A stretch of 64,000 nt of DNA. Source: Klebsormidium nitens. Lineage: Eukaryota > Streptophyta > Klebsormidiophyceae > Klebsormidiales > Klebsormidiaceae. Shown here one piece after another: positions 24,221-43,500 of the stretch (positions within the stretch are counted from its first letter, which is position 1; each line of letters begins with the position of its first letter). The stretch covers positions 1 to 64,000 of the forward strand of contig DF237389.1 in assembly GCA_000708835.1 (NCBI GenBank). The letters are read 5' to 3'. A program made the position numbers and the translations under genes. The notes under the pieces were generated by a model that did not search any database, was not told the origin of the DNA, and saw nothing but the letters and a program-made list of their open reading frames with translations.

Positions 24221-26698
24221 ATGCACGCTGCTATTCGTGGAAGTGCCAGAAACACTTCTTTAATAAAGCTACACAAACTCTGTCGGCCGAGGGAAAGTGG
24301 GCGACAGACCGAGGTTGGGGAGATCTTCACTTGTCCCCTGGCATCATCTTCTCGTCTTTGCTTTCGTCTTTCATTTCAATCTGCATACCTCTGCACCAAT
24401 TCAAACAGTCAGCGGCATAGATTGCTGGTGAAAGCAGCCCGGAAGGAAAGCTCGGTAGATAAAGCCACCTTTGAAGAGTGGCTTGCAGCAAACCCCTTGC
24501 CTTCCGCAGCAAGTTATCAAGTTCAAAGCCCTGAACGGAAAGCTGAGGAGGTTGTCCTCTCAAGTTCATCACAGGAGCTGATTCATCGGTCTGATTCAGG
24601 GGGGCTTAATGAACGAGCCAGCAAACAGAAAGGCGAACTTGACCGACTGGAACCACAGTGGTGTGACTCAGCATTGTCTGTTCAGAAGGGGGAAAGTGCG
24701 CACATTGTGCCAGCGCTTTTAGTTCAAGCTCCTTCCGTTGATTGGTCAAAGATTCAAAATGGGGCGCCGACAGTGCGCTCTCATTTCCTTGACAGTCTAG
24801 GACAAAGCAAAAGGTCGAGCGGCAGCCATGGTCACTGGAGAAGCTTCAGTTGGAAGGAGACAGGAGAATCTCTGCAGCGGTTGCTACATCAGGGAAGGCA
24901 GCTGTATTGGTGTCCTGAGAGCAGGAGCTTTGTAGAGGTGGATCTGGACACTAGAGCGCCAGTCTTTTGCTTTGTGCCACCAAGTATGCAGAGTTGGGGA
25001 ATGAGACAAGGCGCTATCTTAAGTGTTGGGCACTTCCTCGACCAGCTTCAACAAAGTCACGAGTCTGCTCAAGGGAAAATCAGTTTAGCCCAGCAAAAGT
25101 TGCATCAAAGACAAGCGGGATCTGTGCAGCCTACAGCAGGAGAGGAATCCATGGAAGAGACTGGATTACAGGGGAGCCAGAATCGTCCTGAGTTGCAAGC
25201 TCCTGAGCTTCTGACGGTGCAGTCTTCGGATGATTCTCGTGAGGACGGAGTGTCATTCTCTGATTCAATGATTCAGACCTTGGATCAGAGCCCTGAAGAC
25301 CCTTCACATTCAATCAGCCTGGCGGCCCCGACCAAAGCAGGACCGAAACAGCTCAGAAGGGTAAGAAGGCTGTCACTTCTCCGCCGGAAGGAGAAGCATC
25401 TGGTGATATTGCTGACGTCAGCAGCGGCAGCGCTGTGCATCTGGGAGGATGGGCAGCTGGTGCGGCACAAAGTGATCACCGCTTACACGGTGCGCGCAAA
25501 GCAGGGCAAGTCGCAGCTGAATCACATGAGGGGGAAAACGGGCGGGGGGCTGAGCGTAGGAGGGTCGTTGCGGATGCAAGAAACTGCCCGCCTCTTTATT
25601 AGAGTCAACGAGGTGAGGTGATTCAAAGTCAGTGAGGTGATTGACTGTGGCTGCTCGTTCAGACCCCATAGAAGGGGAACACGGGGCTGCCCTGGAACCT
25701 CCCCGTGCTAAAAGCCCATCCATTCGAAGGCCCTATTCAGTCGCTGATGTTAGAGGCCAGGCAGCCTTCTGAAGGTAGCTTTCAGAATCCACATTCTTCA
25801 TTCGCCAAGTTTTGCAGGCCCTTGTTACTTGCGGGATCGTTTCGAAAGATCTCAGGAGACTTAGAGAGGAACGAATCTACGATCCTCAGGGAGTACTCCA
25901 CTTGCGTTTAGCCCCTTTCGAGCAGTGAGAGCCACTGATCCCTTTCTACTTCTTGCGCTCCAGGCCCTCTGGTTTCAGATGATGCGTACGCGCTGTTGCG
26001 AAGCTCCCAAGCAAGCATTGTTCCGAAAAAAAATCATACGGACGTTCCTGTTCTTGCAGAAGCTGACGGAATGGGCTGACGCCCTCGAGGGCTGCGGAGC
26101 TCTTTTTCACAGTGGCCCGATCCGCGCCTGGAATGAGGTTGGCCCCGACACCTTCCACGTGGATTCGACCATGCAACGTGGATGTTCGCTGATTGGTAGC
26201 AGGCTTGTGTCCCTGAAAGTTCGATTCGTATCTTCCTTCCTTCTTCTCTCGTCGTCTTGGCGACCAAACTCCCCACGTTCTTTGCGTGAGCGGCTCTTTT
26301 CGTGCTGCACTCCAATCAAATAATAGGACCCCACTTCCAGAGAAGGTCTATCTCTATTTGGCAACCATGTCGCAACTCCCACTCGTCATGCAAGGCCTTC
26401 CTGAACGTCGCCAATCAAGGAAATTCGCCTAACCAGCGCCCCGCTTTATCTGAACACTGGAGCTGACCTCAGGAAATAGGGACCTGGTTGCGGAAGTGGC
26501 TACTTTGGCGAAGAGTCAGGTTCAAAGTTGTGTGCGTGTTTGCAGGTCTTCTCGTGTCGTGATGTGCCATGTCCGCTGGATCGAAGGGACCCTCGATGGG
26601 TGCGCGTGGGTCTGAGCACACAAAAGCCGAGGCTGAAAGAGCTGCAAAGGTGGGCTCTCCGGTTGGGAAAAGCTGCCCTGCTCAGCCTTCAGTTGTAG
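24221..26698 (+). CDS. Probably plastid-targeted protein with Vms1/ANKZF1-like release-factor (VLRF1) domain
   Basis: Exons 24221-25612, 26060-26137 and 26546-26698 join in phase 0 to 540 residues; the second donor (GTTGGC) is weak. Residues about 1-75 are Ser/Arg-rich and acid-poor, ending in VKAARK, like an organelle transit peptide. Residues about 385-540 fit the VLRF1 domain of eukaryotic Vms1/ANKZF1: AYTVRAKQGKSQ with the Gln (432) aligning to the catalytic Gln of that family, then SVGGSLRMQE for the SAGSSLRRYNE motif, LTEWADALEGCGALFHSGP, and DRRDPRWVRVGLSTQKPRLKELQR for the RxDxR...LPL..RRPT..EL.R strand-helix. Known members free nascent chains from tRNA on stalled 60S subunits. No zinc finger, ankyrin repeat or p97-binding helix is seen, unlike cytosolic Vms1. 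The middle (75-380) is unassigned and partly Gln/Ser-rich. Family call is from memory of motifs; targeting is inference. Confidence 0.65.
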
Positions 26699-28606
26699 TT
26701 TGCAATCAGGAATTATTTAGGCACTTGATTTACAACATGACGGTTCCGACGTTCGTGAGGTTGCAGTCATCGTTGTTGTATGGGCTGGATTCAGGACTAG
26801 CTCTCTAGTCCTGAATCCACGTAAGAAATCAATGGTCTGCAAGGAGATTTTGGAGATTGTGCGGGTGTCACTGTACATACTGAATACTGAGGATCGATAT
26901 GCTTTTGCAGGATATGCTACATCCTGAGCCATGGTGCGATGGGCCCAATCGACTGAGAGCGTTGGCTTTCATACTTGCGGGGTGCTTGTGTTTCGAAATG
27001 AGCCTGGGTCAGCAATTACAACGAATCTAATACTCGAGTCAGGTTTGTATTAGCATGTTGCTCAATAGGCCCCCGAAGAATCTTGCACATTCGACATGCC
27101 GGTGGCCCCCTGTTACGCTTTGACGGCGATTGAGGAGAAAACTCGTGAACGACCGAGTTGGTCGTCGGATCATATCATGGAAGCCTGCAGACAAGTTTCA
27201 AAGGTCAACCCATGTGTTATAACTGAGCCTTTGACCGGACAGTTGACCGCAAGGCTAGCAGTAGTGGATTAATTGGTTCGACGGTCACTAATGTGTCGAT
27301 CCGATTCAATCCGGTTACCGTCGGGCGGCAAGGGCCGTTCGATGCATAAGCAGCTAATTGTGCTTATACATAATATCAATCGTATTGCGGTCCAGCTGTC
27401 GTGCCCGCGGGCGCGCAGCATATGCTATCTACACGTATGTCCTCGATCCTCGATCTATCCGCGCCAATCGATCGGCCCATGCAGCGCGGCCTCCTGTGGC
27501 TCCCGGCACCCTGACTGGCCCCACTGGCATCGATCTCTACCATATTGAACACTCGCAGCTAGCTTGCCGCGGGCCCGGGCATGATATATCATGCATAACA
27601 ATGCAAATGATCGATATGTACGTACAGCCGCGGACTCATGCAATATCGAGGTCCATTTGGTCCCATGATATAGCTAGCTGTCGTGGCCTTATAAATTGAG
27701 TTAGCTCGCGAATCCATTGCACATACATGCGCCACTGGCCCAATTGCACGGATCTACTGAGTGACTTTGACAACATAAATATGTCCGATTACCGCCACTC
27801 AGTGCATGCGCGTTGTCGGAACGAAATTCGAATGATAGCGCTAGGTCGATTCCAGCTTCCGCGCCGGCCGGGCGGCCATGCAGAGCCATAGCTGGTCCGG
27901 GTCCGGACGTATCTAGCGGCCTCATGGAGCCACATGCGATATGTGGAGCTCAACGTACTTGCAGCTATAGACGGTACTAACTAAGGATTGAACTAATTCA
28001 ATCAAAGAATGTATGGATTATTTATAACAGGAGAACCATGCACTGTGACCGGATCATATCGAAGCTGAATCGCACGCACCCACACTGACACTTGGAAGCT
28101 TTTGGATGAACTCGGACGGGTCTGAGGGGAATCAATCAAATCACTGTACGAGCATGTCGGAAGCGTATGCATACAACCGTGAATGATTTCTTGAACGATC
28201 CAATCAAATGATTGGTTCGACATGCGTTACACTGGCACGTCGTCAGTTTCTTGACTGCACCTTGAGCAGGTTTGGAATTGCATCATCGCTAGATGCAACA
28301 CCGCAATCAGGATTGTAAGTGTATATATCAAAGGCCTCAAGTTCAACAAATCAAATATCTTTGCAGGTGGACTTCCATTGAGACGTAAGTATAAACAGCG
28401 GAGTATGGTTGAAAGCAGATTTTCCGGTGGGCTCGATAGCAACCTGACCATACCACACGAGGATGAGGAATGGACTAACCTAGCAACAACCTGATTCCAA
28501 GTGCTCAGAGCCTACTTCTGTATACAAGAATCTGTTGCCTGCACACCCTGAACATTGTCCTGTGGTTGCAAACGAAACCAGCCGCTCTTACAGCCCCTCC
28601 ATGTGC
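26699..28606. other. Palindrome-rich spacer between convergent genes
   Basis: Separates the 3' ends of the VLRF1-domain gene and aconitase. No gene is seen. From about 27240 to 28060 it is dense in self-complementary words (GATC, CATG, CTAG, GCATGC, TACGTA, ATCGAT) unlike the flanking exons and introns. Confidence 0.45.
26786..26819 (+). terminator. Perfect 15-bp hairpin in 3' flank of VLRF1-domain gene
   Basis: TGGATTCAGGACTAG (26786-26800), a CTCT loop, and its exact reverse complement (26805-26819). It begins 88 bp after the stop codon and so is probably in the 3' untranslated region. It could be an RNA stem-loop or a foldback scar; a termination role is only a guess. Confidence 0.5.
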
Positions 28607-36205
<7,599 letters not shown>

Positions 36206-39200
36206 ACTATGCAGCTGGGAATAAAAAGGCTTTTTATGGAGGGATCAAAGCCACCCCTGCCAGAGGGGATCTGAGCTGCTTCCGGGTGCGCCAATCAGTG
36301 CTGACTAGGCACGCGTATCTGAGTCAGCACGAGGGCATAGACCGCAGCCATGGCAGGTGCAAGTTGAAACCTGCCCGTATGTCGTCTTCCTCCCCTTTTC
36401 TCGATTGTCCGTTTTAGGGTTTTTAGGGTTTGCTTTTCTTGGAACTGTTAGGGTTTCTGGCTGCCGAAACGCCGCGTAACATCTGACCCTCAATACAATT
36501 CTTGAGAGCCGTCCGATGTATTCCAAAGGCAGTACCCTGCCGTCAGATGTGATAACAACGGAGAGTCTGAGCCGTTCAAGGCATGGACCTTGTTAAAACC
36601 GTCCGATCATGTGAGCCTACCGGGTCATCCTACTGGACGGACTCAGTCGCCCGCCGCTTTGAAGATAATATAGGTACCATGCTCTGCCTTCGATTCGGAT
36701 GGGCGACTGGGCGTACTAATTTATCCATTCCTAGGGCCCTCGTTCTCAATACTTGTCATCCTTGTGCCCGAAGACAATGTTTTTGCTTGTAGATCGATCC
36801 TATACTATCTATACTAGGCCGTTGCGAATCGGAAAAGTTTGTCTCCTTAGGCTTAACTTGGCTGCGACGTTAAGGGGGGCGTTGACGACGTCTTCGAGCC
36901 GGGGGCCCCATGGCTGTAGCTTAATCAGGTCGAAGATATAGATCTGTACCGTTCAACTAGGAAAGCAAAGCGTCGAGCAGATTCCGCCGAATCCAAGAAA
37001 ACAAGCAACCTTGCCGCTCACCGGCAGTGCAGTCCGACGTCCGATCGTCAGTTTGCCGCAAGGAATACGGTCTCGACAATGGTCAGCGGACTGCCACAAT
37101 TGCCTGGCCTTCTGAGTTTTTGAACGGTCTCACGGGCTGGCACCTGCGTTTCTGGCCCGTTTCTGGCGCTTTAAGATTGAAGACGCAAAGATGCCAATGG
37201 TTCATTCGCCCTAGTACTAGCTCATGCCCAGCACAGATGACAGCTCCCTGTGAATGCCCACGTCAAAATGAAGGTTCGAGACTAGTGCAGAGAGTAGACG
37301 TCAATTGGACGCTGCATGTCAATCCGGGGCTGCAATTGATGCTTCGACAGAATTTTGCAAACGTTTCAGGCACACTAGTGCACTGATCTATAGCATGCGA
37401 AGCTTGGAAACCACCTGATCTAGATACGCAAAGATTGGAAACAAGCACGACTCAAGTACGTAAAGTCGTATCAGCCCCTCGATCTAACACTGAACCCTTT
37501 TCCTTGCTGATCGATATCTTTTGAGATTGAATCTTTGAAGTTCACAAGGCTTTCGGGATCTCAGACAGATTTGCATCAATAGATGACATTACCTGGAGTC
37601 ACAACACCTCCGAGGAAGTGGGTCGAACCCAGAATTATCTCCTCACGCAACGTTCAAATATATCTTGAAGTTCCAAAGAAGCCGTTCGCGGAAGAATCCT
37701 TCCGACGACATACCTTTTATTTAGAGAAGTTCTGAGTATATCCCGGTGTCACGAAGACTCAGTGTCAGCTTAGGGTTTGTGGCACTCGAAGGAATCCGGA
37801 TAGACTTCAGAGAAACTTTTGACGAACGTGGTAAAGACGTGTCACAGGATCAAACGTTTGTTGGAAAGTTGCTGATAAAACCTTGGCACAGGACAAGAAA
37901 CGCAGACGTTCAAGTTCCAGCTCCAAATAATGTTGCTGACGTTCTGCCGTTAGACAAACGTACATGAATCGGGAGATTGGGCGTGAACACTTCGTCAATT
38001 CTAAGGTGGGGCCAAAACGCGTACATGCCTGATTGCCTCTTTCCCTAATTCAAAACAGCGTCTAAAATTAAGAATTTTATGGTCTTCGATGTAAAGTGTT
38101 TGGCCATGAATGATCAGTACATGATCAAGGTCGACGCTAGAGGAGCTACTGCTGGCCGCCGCCAACAGCGTACGTCGGAGCCGCGAGGAAGCTTCCCTAG
38201 AGCTTCGAGGCATGTACGCAAGCTGTTTATTCAAATAGCCGTGTCAGGGGGGGTTTCAGCCTGGTGGATCAGCACATCAGGGTTTGAGAGGAATCTTGGC
38301 GCTATCTTCGAGGGTCACCATTTACGTACAGCTTGAGTTGGCCATTTGAAGAATGGACATAATGCTCGCCTTTTGGCCTTTTATGGATGTAGAGACCAAG
38401 TTTTTCAAACCTGAAAGGCTTCCCGATGGTTGATGGCTGAGGTTACAGAGTCCTCAATCGACGTCCGTGAATGGCGTTCTTCTTTCCATTAAACCACTAT
38501 TCGGAGTTGAGTGCAGCACTTTGCAGGGGGCATCTGGGGATGTGTGCGGCGCTGTGAAGCCTGCTTTCTTTCTTTCTGTGTGAACTTCGTCCGTCTGAGC
38601 ATCCTAATATCGGACGTGTACTCCACAGAGATGTGTCAAATCTACGAAACAGTTTGTTTGGTAACCATCACGTATTCCGGGTGGACCGCACCTAGCAAAC
38701 TGTTCCGTAGGTACTGAATCTCGCGGCCATAGTCTGCTGCAGTTTCCTCCTCTATGGTTGCGGGGTTATCGTGACGACGTTCCCGTCATGGGCCGTCATG
38801 CAGCTGCAAGCCGTCACTATCTGCTGCCTGCAGCATACGCAACGTGGCCAGTGTACGTCAGCAACGGATGATTCCTAGCGTGTGGGTAACGCAGCTCTGT
38901 TTGGGTTCCTACGGGCAGCAGTAAAGTGAGCCAGCAGCATCGAGGGGGCATCGAGGCAGCATCACCATGAACTAGAACGGCAGCACGGGCCGGGCCCGCT
39001 GCCTTGCACATGGGCCGCCTTCTTGACATTGCCACTTGCTCACAGAGCTGATATCCGAATCTCTTATTCGAGCCCCATTCGAGCGCCACCGTCGTCACTC
39101 ACTCGTCTTCACGTACGATACATACTAAGCCGTCAACCTATTAGCCTGAAGGAGTGAAGGTGCAGGTAGGCGCTTCCAAGATCTAGCCTGACCGGACTGC

Positions 39201-40509
39201 AGCCTGCGCGCGCAGCTGCCACCTAGGCTATTTCAGCATCGCGACTCGATCCAGTAGCAGAAAGAAGCCTGGCCACTTATATCTATAAAGCATTCAGAGG
39301 AGGTTAGCAGTACGTACGTACGTGGATATGCATCGAGTCCTGCATGGCCCATGTGTGCATGATCGCTTGTCTCGAGACGGTTGAGCCTAGCTCAGGCTGA
39401 CCATGTCATGAGGTCAGAGCCCGGGGCGCTATAGGCGGCTGTGCATGCAGTGAATTCAAACCTGAAAACATGCTACCCTCACAAGCAACCTGGGAATTCT
39501 TTTTTGTTCGCGGTAGATTCTTCGTTATCTGTTTGAGTCGAGCGCGGCGGTGAATTTTCGAATTACCGCCGGCGAGTCGTACGGCGGTTTTCGATTCAGT
39601 GTAAAAATTCGGGACTTAGCCGTTTTCGGAGGTCAAAATCGCCCGTACACGGGGCAAAAGTCAAAATCTGGCCGAAAAGCTGCCATAAGTCGGTCGAAAA
39701 AATTATTTGGACCAAACCCTCCGGTCAATCTCTTGTATACGCCCTCCCCATGAACTCCAACATTTTACATCGTCCAATTTGACCCACATATGATACCGAC
39801 CATGTCAAATATGATCTTAAATATCAAAAAATGGCAATTCTGCGGGTAAAAATCGCCGTGAGTACACGCATACGCGACTCGGCGCGAAACTCCCTATTGC
39901 GCACGGATTTTTCAACTTTTTGCCTCTAGACTCGCAGGTTCAGGTTGCTTGTGCTACTCGAATAATTCGGATCGAGTTAAAGTGCCAAATGTGCACTGCA
40001 CATGCACAGCTAGTATAGCACATGGACTGGCGCTGCGGGGGCCGTTCGCGGCCGCGCGGCCTCGTCGAATGTATAGGCTGGCCGGCGCGGCGCAATGAAC
40101 GGGGCGCACGTACATTATATGGTCGGATTCGATGTTGCCGGCCCTTCGCAACAAGCTGGCAGCATGAGCATGGTGAGCAGTCTGCCCCGCATGCATTAAA
40201 TTTTAAGCACAGAAGTTTGCGCAGGTCAAATCAATACTGAGTTGAGGTTCACTGAGCGCGATAAGTAATCGCACAACAAATTACTTTCCTCCAACATATG
40301 GCATATGGCTGTGTTCATATTTTCAATTCCCGGATCGTCTCTATCTCTTGCTTTGAAAACACTAGATCATACAGAACGTGGGACGTTTTAACAGATCGAA
40401 ACCTCATTATTGACAAATTAGAATCTGGAAGAATTTGGCCTTCTACTACCAAGGTAAGGGTTCATTAGCCTAAGCGTAAGCGACGGAGTACTTCCCCCAA
40501 CCGTGCCGG
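36206..40509. other. Gene-poor spacer, 4.3 kb
   Basis: No coding region is recognised on either strand. The left 300 bp should hold the aconitase promoter. The stretch 38750-40250 has many self-complementary short words and a TACGTACGTACGT run at about 39311-39322. Part of 39540-39900 (runs such as CGAAAATTCGGG, TTTTCGATTC) recalls the style of the repeat tract at the window start. The right end adjoins the 3' end of the glycine-rich protein gene. Confidence 0.45.
36411..36457 (-). promoter_or_regulatory. Cluster of telo-box motifs upstream of aconitase
   Basis: On the minus strand the sequence reads AAACCCTAAAAACCCTAAAA, with another AAACCCTAA about 20 bp away. These match the plant telo-box (AAACCCTA) found near transcription starts of housekeeping and translation genes. 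They lie about 205-250 bp upstream of the chosen aconitase ATG. An interstitial telomere scar is the alternative reading. Confidence 0.6.
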
Positions 40510-43500
40510 TCACGGCCCTTCCCAAAAATTAGTCGGGTCTTCGCTATACAACGTCCTATCGGCTATCTCGAGGTTCCCGACGTGATAGTCCACAGTGCGT
40601 GCTTGGAGAATCTTGACAAGGAAGAGCAAGAGGGGGAACAGCCACCACCCATATTCAGAGTCACTCGTTCCGGAGGTCACGGACGGCCAGCCCTGGTGAC
40701 TGTGGGCAATAGCACCGCAAACGACCGCAACAACCTGCGAGCGATGAAGGATAAGAGTCACTCAGGGCTGCGTTTTCCGGCTGCTTGCGGCTGACGTGCT
40801 CAAAGCTTCACGCGTACGAATTGGCGTTTCGGCGTTCAAGTACTGCTCAACAAGGGAATTCACGGACGATTCAGACCGCTTAGATGCAGCAAAGTTCTCC
40901 TTATCCGCCACGAAAGAAGTCCGCTGCAGAACGTGGACCATGACTTCACAACTCTGTTCTACGTGTTGGTCCCATTACATCGTTGACACTGCTAATTCGG
41001 TTGCCAGTAGGCCCCAAAAGCAGAACCACTCTCCTCATTATTTCCAAAAACGATGCCACGAGGTTTGTCAACGGATCCTGTTACGAACTGCCCCCTGAAA
41101 CTGGTCCCGTCACCGTTCCCTTCCAAACCACAAGCGGCCACGTGGCACTCACCACGTTCCACATGGAGGTCCCGTTCCAGAGGTTGTAGTAGCGCGCCAG
41201 GCTGGCGGCGCGGCGGGGCACGTGCGTGAAGAGCGCGTTCAGCCCCGCGGCAGCCGCAAAGAAAGCAATGAAGGGGGGGAGCAGCAGGACGAGGAGAAAG
41301 GCGGTGAGGCTGATGCTGTAGAACTGGAGGAGGAGCAGCAGGCTGAGGCACAGGTCGGAGAGGAGCAGGCTCGACATGAGCAGGCCCACCGCAGCCTGCA
41401 GGGGTTAGGGAGCGGGTTTGGAGACGGGTTAGGAAAGCCCTAACCATAGTGTTTGAGACGGAAAAACGCTCGAGGTGCTCGTGAAACGAAGCAGGCTCAA
41501 CGAACAGGTCGGAGAGGAGCAGGCTCGACATGAGCAGGCCCACCGCAGCCTGCAGGCGTTAAGAAGAGGGTTAGCGGGACGGTTAGGGAAAATTTAGGAG
41601 GCTGGTGGTACAAACGAAAGCTCAAAATACGGAGGCGGTATCCCAGGAGGGGAAGACAGGCCTGCTCGATATGAGCAGGCCCACCGCAACCTGCGGGTTA
41701 GGAGGAGGGTTAAGGAGAGGGTTGAAAAACAAAGTAAAGACACTGCAGGAGGAATGATTACCCAAGACATAGAAGCGGTGTTTGAGAAAGAAGAAGGCTC
41801 ATTAGATTGGAGAGGGGCAAGCTCGACGGAAGCAGGCCCACCGCAGCCTGCAGATTAGGAAGAGGGTTAAGAAAGCCTAAAAAAAGTGTAAGACAAACAT
41901 GACACAAGATTTGAAGATAGAACACTGCTCCCTGGTGTGAACCGTTGGTCACCGTGGAACAAGTCGTTGGCAGCCGAGCAGAGAGGATCTTCTAATACAT
42001 CGAGCAGAGAGCTCCGGAGCGCGCAGAAAGATCGGAGTCATGATCATTTCGCAAAAACGAATTGAACCGCGTACTGCCCACTCACATGGTGCCCGAGCGG
42101 CTTGAGATTCGTCATGACGAACTGCGTCGGGTACAGCAGCGTCTTCCGGTCCTGCAAGCTGCGCAGCGTGACCCCATCCACGATACCCCCCCCTATCCGC
42201 CGCCGCGCAAGAGAGTACGAGTAGTGATACATCCCCCCCCCGAGATGGGGGGGCGCCGCGGAGGGAGCGTGGCGCGGGCTCGCTACGGGGCTGGTGGGAA
42301 GGGGTGGGGAGGCGATTGAGGAGGAGCCGAGAACTGGGGAGGGGGGCTCGGCTGATGAAGAAAGGATGACGCCCAATTGGTAGTAGCCGGAAGACGTCGC
42401 CTGCAGAGGAAGGACGAGGGTTGCAAAAAAGCTAAGCCTTTCTTTCTTTTTGCCCTTTTCTCCATGCGCGGGGGTAAATTTTTGGACCAATCCTTAAGTC
42501 GGGGTGGTCACAACCGGATCGGAGAAAGTTGGCGCTGTTGGGCTGTCGCCAAGGGGCATCAGCAGTCGCATATTGAAGCCTGAAGCCGAACAAGCTGGAC
42601 TTACGATGACTGAGTGCTGTGCACTCACCCGACCCACAAACACAAGCAGTTTGAAGGACTACTACTTATAATCAACCTTCTTTATAAACAGAAGACAAGG
42701 GCTTTGAAGGGGAGCTAGGTTTGTATTAGTAAACGCAATCACACGTACGAGTGGATTGGGGCGGTAGACGTATTGACACCGACCATTATTATGTCGTTAG
42801 AGGAACTTTAATATATGGTACATCGTAGGCCATCATGAGTGGAGAGCCTATAACATCCCAAGAGCCATCCCTTCTGAACCTCAACTCGGGGTGCTAAACA
42901 CAGAGCCGTTGGATTCCAAGTCTAAGGATCAAGATACAAAGCACTGTTGGCTGACCTGGAACCAGGCGAGGTCTATCCGCAGGCCGTGCATTCGCAGCCA
43001 GGGGTTGGCGTGCGTCCCGATCCAGGCCAGCAGCGGCGCGAGCCCCCGCCGCAGGCAGCCCTGCCGTACCGTGCGCAGCTGCGCGTTTAAGCCGGCCACC
43101 ATGCGGTACCAGATGGAGGCGGGGAGCATCTGTGAACGGATAAAAGATGCTCTGTGATTCGTTGCTTTTGCAAAGAATGCAGTTGACAGCAGGTTGACAA
43201 CAACTTTCACAATTTGTAAGCCACTGATCCGTTGTCAGCTGCGCGTTCAGGCCGGCCACCTTGCGGTCTCAAAAGGAGGCGGGGAGCATGTGCGGACGGA
43301 AGAGGAAAGGATTGTTTCTAGGAGGTAAACCCCAGTTTGTTTACCAACCAAGTAAATATATGGTATAGCAGATGGAGCTGAGAGACGTCTGCTAAGTGAA
43401 TGGACAAAAACCCTCGTGAGGCAGTGACGTGATCAGCGAGGCGCTTGAAGGTGACCCACAACCAGCACCTTTCGTTGCAAGTTGCAGCGCGACACACGTC

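Noticed and set aside
36411-36457. True telomere or chromosome end
   Set aside because: Only three units are present, next to a promoter, with ordinary sequence on both sides.
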